From positions 1 to 64,000 of the forward strand of contig JAEXDQ010000048.1 in the NCBI GenBank assembly GCA_023401595.1: a stretch of 64,000 bases of DNA. The letters are read 5' to 3'. Source of the DNA: Spirochaetota bacterium (GTDB lineage Bacteria; Spirochaetota; Spirochaetia; Sphaerochaetales; Sphaerochaetaceae). Position 1 is the first letter of the stretch; each line of letters starts with the position of its first letter. The notes beneath the pieces are model-generated. The model did no database searches, was not told where the DNA came from, and saw only the letters and a list, made by a program, of their open reading frames with translations. Positions 61,418-64,000 of the stretch are shown piece after piece. The position numbers and the translations under genes are program-made.

Positions 61418-62926
61418 ATGGCTTTGTACTATGATGAACCGTCGCATACCTTTAGCGAATACCTGCTTGTCCCCGGATATTCTTCAGCGGACTGCATTCC
61501 CGCCAACGTCAGCCTTCAGACCCCCTTGGTCAAATTCAAACGGGGAGAGAAGAGCAGAATCCAGCTGAACATACCTATGGTCAGCGCGATCATGCAGTCC
61601 GTCAGCGGGGAACGGATGGCCGAAGCTCTTGCGAGGGAAGGCGGTTGCTCCTTCATCTACGGCTCCCAGTCCATCGCGAGCGAAGCGGCGATGGTCGCCA
61701 GAGTCAAGGCGTTCAAGGCGGGTTTCGTCCCGAGCGATTCCAACATACGTCCCGACCAGACCATGGCCGACGTAATCGCCCTCAAGGCCGCCACCGGACA
61801 TTCCACGATCGCCGTTACCGAGGACGGGACAAATACCGGCAAGCTGGTCGGCGTAGTGACCAGCCGCGACTACCGTCCGAGCAGGATGGAGCCCTCTACG
61901 TTGGTAAGCTCTTTCATGACGCCGTTCGATAAACTCATCTATGCGAAGGACGACGTAACCCTGTCCGAAGCCAACGATATCATCTGGGAGCATAAACTGA
62001 ATGCCCTGCCTGTGGTCGACGACGCCGGGCGGTTGAAGTATTTCGTTTTCCGCAAGGACTATGACAGCCACAAGGAGAACCCTTACGAACTGCTCGACAG
62101 CCACAAGAGGTATGTCGTCGGAGCCGGAATCAATACCCGCGACTACTCCGAACGGATTCCGGCTCTGATTGAAGCCGGGGCCGACGTATTGTGCATCGAT
62201 TCTTCCGAAGGATTTTCTGAATGGCAGAAACGGACGCTGGAATGGGCCCGCGGACAATACGGCGATTCCGTCATGGTCGGGGCCGGCAACGTCGTCGACC
62301 GCGACGGTTTCAGGTTCCTCGCCGACTGCGGGGCCGATTTCGTCAAGGTCGGTATCGGCGGCGGTTCCATCTGCATCACCAGAGAGACCAAGGGCATCGG
62401 CCGCGGGCAGGCCACGGCGCTGATAGAGGTCGCCAAGGCCCGTGACGAATATTTTGAGGAGACCGGGGTCTATGTCCCGATCTGCTCCGACGGCGGCTTG
62501 GTCTATGACTACCACATGACGCTGGCCCTCGCCATGGGCGCGGATTTCCTGATGCTCGGCCGCTATTTCGCCCGTTTTGACGAAAGCCCGACTGAGAAGG
62601 TCAATATCAACGGCAACTATGTGAAGGAATACTGGGGCGAAGGCTCCGCCCGCGCCAGGAACTGGCAACGCTACGACCTCGGCGGCGCGACGAAGCTCTC
62701 TTTCGTCGAAGGGGTCGATTCCTATGTCCCGTATGCGGGCGCGTTGAAGGACAACGTCCAGCTGACGCTGAGCAAAGTCAAGTCCACCATGTGCAACTGC
62801 GGAAGCCTGACGATTCCCGAATTGCAGAAGAACGCGAGGCTGACGCTGGTTTCCGCTACGAGCATTGTCGAAGGCGGGGCCCACGACGTCATCCTCAAGG
62901 ACAGCCACGACAACAAGGTGAAGTGA
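61418..62926 (+). CDS. guaB: IMP dehydrogenase, Tritrichomonas type
   Basis: A 502-residue enzyme that oxidises IMP to XMP, the step before GMP synthase. The order is an (alpha/beta) barrel with two CBS domains inserted (about residues 100-220). The catalytic Cys319 lies in GGGSICITRETKGIGRGQ and Arg418 in ARNWQRYD, the same numbering as the Tritrichomonas foetus enzyme, which it resembles along its whole length (for example YYDEPSHTFSEYLLVPG at the start and IVEGGAHDVI at the end). It differs from ordinary bacterial GuaB around the active-site loop. ATG 61418 has AAGGAGAA upstream. Confidence 0.95.
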   Translation: MALYYDEPSHTFSEYLLVPGYSSADCIPANVSLQTPLVKFKRGEKSRIQLNIPMVSAIMQSVSGERMAEALAREGGCSFIYGSQSIASEAAMVARVKAFKAGFVPSDSNIRPDQTMADVIALKAATGHSTIAVTEDGTNTGKLVGVVTSRDYRPSRMEPSTLVSSFMTPFDKLIYAKDDVTLSEANDIIWEHKLNALPVVDDAGRLKYFVFRKDYDSHKENPYELLDSHKRYVVGAGINTRDYSERIPALIEAGADVLCIDSSEGFSEWQKRTLEWARGQYGDSVMVGAGNVVDRDGFRFLADCGADFVKVGIGGGSICITRETKGIGRGQATALIEVAKARDEYFEETGVYVPICSDGGLVYDYHMTLALAMGADFLMLGRYFARFDESPTEKVNINGNYVKEYWGEGSARARNWQRYDLGGATKLSFVEGVDSYVPYAGALKDNVQLTLSKVKSTMCNCGSLTIPELQKNARLTLVSATSIVEGGAHDVILKDSHDNKVK

Positions 62927-62986
62927 CGCGCGCCTGTCGGATATCATCGCCGCACCCCGAAAGGGGCGTGGCTTCGTAATGGGGGA

Positions 62987-63973
62987 ATGGATATGCCGGT
63001 GTTGGACATGCCGCTTGAAGAACTGAGGCTCTACCGGGGGAGTACTCCGCGGCCCGACGATTTTGACGAATACTGGGCCCGGGCGCTCGCTGAATTGGAT
63101 TCGGTGCCCCCTGACTGGGAGCTGGTCCCCGATTCTGAGTTTTCGACCCTGGGCGCGGAATGCCTCCACCTCTTCTTCGATTCGGTCGGAGGCGTCAGGG
63201 TCCATTGCAAGCTGACTTGTCCGGCTGGCGCCTCTTCTCGCCGTGACCATGCGTTGCCCGGTATCCTGTTCTTTCACGGCTACCAGTGCGACAGCGGGGA
63301 GTGGACTACGCAGTTCCCGTATTCAATGGCCGGTTTCTGTTATGTGGCGATGGATGTCCGGGGGCAGACGGGGCTGACTCCCGACCTGTCGGTCATGGAC
63401 CGGGGCCCCACGTTCGGCGGCCTCGTCATTCGCGGACTGGAGCTGGACGATCCCCAGCGGTTGCTGTACCGCCATGTGTTCCTTGACACCGTGCAGCTTG
63501 TGCGCGTGGTGTCCTCCCTTCCGTTCGTGGACGGCGCCCGGCTGGGGGCCATGGGCTTTTCCCAGGGCGGCGGGCTTTCCCTCGCCTGCGCTGCCCTGTC
63601 CGGTGGAATCAAACGGGTCGTTTCCGGCCTGCCGTTCCTTTGCGACTACAGACGATCCTGTGAGATGGACGTCAGGACGCATGCCTATGAGGAGCTGCAT
63701 TGGTATTTCCGGTACAATGATCCGCTGCATAGGACGGAGGACCGGGTCTGGACCCGGTTGGGGTACATCGACGTCCAGAACCTCGCGGATCGTATTGCCT
63801 GCCCCGTGACGATGTTCACGGCCTTGCAGGACGACACCTGCCTTCCTTCGACGCAGTTCGCCGTCTATAACAGGATTCGTTCCGAAAAACGGATGCTGGT
63901 CTATCCGGAAGGCAAGCACGAAATCCTGTCGGGTTCCTCCGACATCACATATCAGGAGATGCTGAAGCTATAG
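62987..63973 (+). CDS. Acetylxylan esterase / cephalosporin-C deacetylase-like hydrolase
   Basis: A 328-residue AXE1-family alpha/beta hydrolase that removes acetyl groups from sugars. The nucleophile Ser192 is in GFSQGGGL, the oxyanion-type motif is FHGYQCDSGEW, and later blocks ALQDDTCLPST (Asp) and PEGKHE (His) complete the triad. The N-terminus PLEELRLYRGSTPRPDDFDE YW-type opening is typical. No signal peptide, so it is cytosolic, acting on imported acetylated oligosaccharides or other esters. An ATG at 62993 is an alternative start. Confidence 0.9.
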   Translation: MDMPVLDMPLEELRLYRGSTPRPDDFDEYWARALAELDSVPPDWELVPDSEFSTLGAECLHLFFDSVGGVRVHCKLTCPAGASSRRDHALPGILFFHGYQCDSGEWTTQFPYSMAGFCYVAMDVRGQTGLTPDLSVMDRGPTFGGLVIRGLELDDPQRLLYRHVFLDTVQLVRVVSSLPFVDGARLGAMGFSQGGGLSLACAALSGGIKRVVSGLPFLCDYRRSCEMDVRTHAYEELHWYFRYNDPLHRTEDRVWTRLGYIDVQNLADRIACPVTMFTALQDDTCLPSTQFAVYNRIRSEKRMLVYPEGKHEILSGSSDITYQEMLKL

Positions 63974-64000
63974 CCGGTTCCGGGGCTTTCGTGCGGAAAA

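Noticed and set aside
61484..63277. 597-codon minus-strand frame
   Set aside because: It is the antisense of guaB and the esterase start, produced by codon bias in a GC-rich gene.
1..64000. tRNA or rRNA genes, insertion sequences and prophage
   Set aside because: No cloverleaf-like or rRNA segments, transposase or phage structural genes were recognised on reading; a covariance-model scan could still find something small.

Overview
The window reads as a chromosomal segment of a spirochaete, most likely a Sphaerochaeta-like member of the Spirochaetota. This is inferred from secretion signals of the form ...LFAQGGKEAA / ...LFAQGASEKAA on the solute-binding proteins, a mid-50s GC impression, and fermentative, anaerobic gene content: class III ribonucleotide reductase, disaccharide and maltodextrin use, purine salvage. 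It was judged by eye, with no database search.

Layout. 1-2660: small membrane protein, C1 aminopeptidase (pepC) and a small unknown gene. 2863-4167 (-): a GMP synthase whose glutaminase domain has decayed. 4435-7723: a promoter and cobalamin riboswitch driving nrdD-nrdG. 7785-7899: an 11-bp tandem repeat array. 8006-8347: alkyltransferase. 8400-12150: an accessory, partly decayed island with an interrupted unknown gene, a phd-doc toxin-antitoxin pair whose doc has an amber codon, an orphan BrnA-like antitoxin, a frameshifted lipoprotein and a wHTH-GHKL ATPase-DUF4325 gene. 12085-17732: BMP-type nucleoside ABC transporter operon ending in deoD. 17743-18436: a SAP-DUF6434 gene bracketed by 11-bp repeat units. 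18520-22343: heterodimeric ABC exporter behind an apparent attenuator. 22458-26747: DUF975 protein, then a run of small detoxification-type genes (SnoaL, GNAT, two PPOX flavoproteins, nitroreductase, GyrI-like). 26846-29500 (-): nucleoside hydrolase and a xanthine/uracil-type permease. 29969-30950: msrA-msrB. 31102-37204: acetyltransferase, S41 lipoprotein behind a sigma-54-type promoter, membrane proteins, CYTH protein, Vat/CatB-like acetyltransferase and acyltransferase. 37680-40862: parvulin and a split LacL/LacM beta-galactosidase. 41077-44195 (-): btuFCD behind a second cobalamin riboswitch. 44241-44585: a 105-bp tandem repeat. 44927-52136: a large membrane/surface protein, rnhA, TPR lipoprotein, an extended uracil phosphoribosyltransferase, adk, GNAT and ACT proteins. 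52245-61082: a maltodextrin locus (malQ, LacI regulator, ABC transporter, GH13 enzyme). 61418-62926: a Tritrichomonas-type IMP dehydrogenase. 62987-63973: an acetylxylan esterase-like hydrolase.

How the genes fit together. Purine metabolism is scattered but coherent: nucleoside uptake and phosphorolysis (12157-17732), nucleoside hydrolase and nucleobase permease (26846-29500), guaB and guaA, upp and adk. B12 links two loci: one riboswitch should lower the B12-independent anaerobic reductase when B12 is present, the other controls B12 uptake. The maltodextrin locus has two AAACCGGT operators sitting on its promoter.

The most unusual signal is a dispersed family of 11-bp tandem repeats (TAGCCCNNNNN type and TGAGCCTAGAG type). 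Two loci 30 kb apart share the same order: four TAGCC units, a conserved core, a spacer, then TGAGCC units. Related arrays lie at 7785-7899 and around the SAP-DUF6434 gene. Because 11 is not a multiple of 3, the arrays place stop codons in every frame, and several ORFs end inside or against them. I do not recognise this element.
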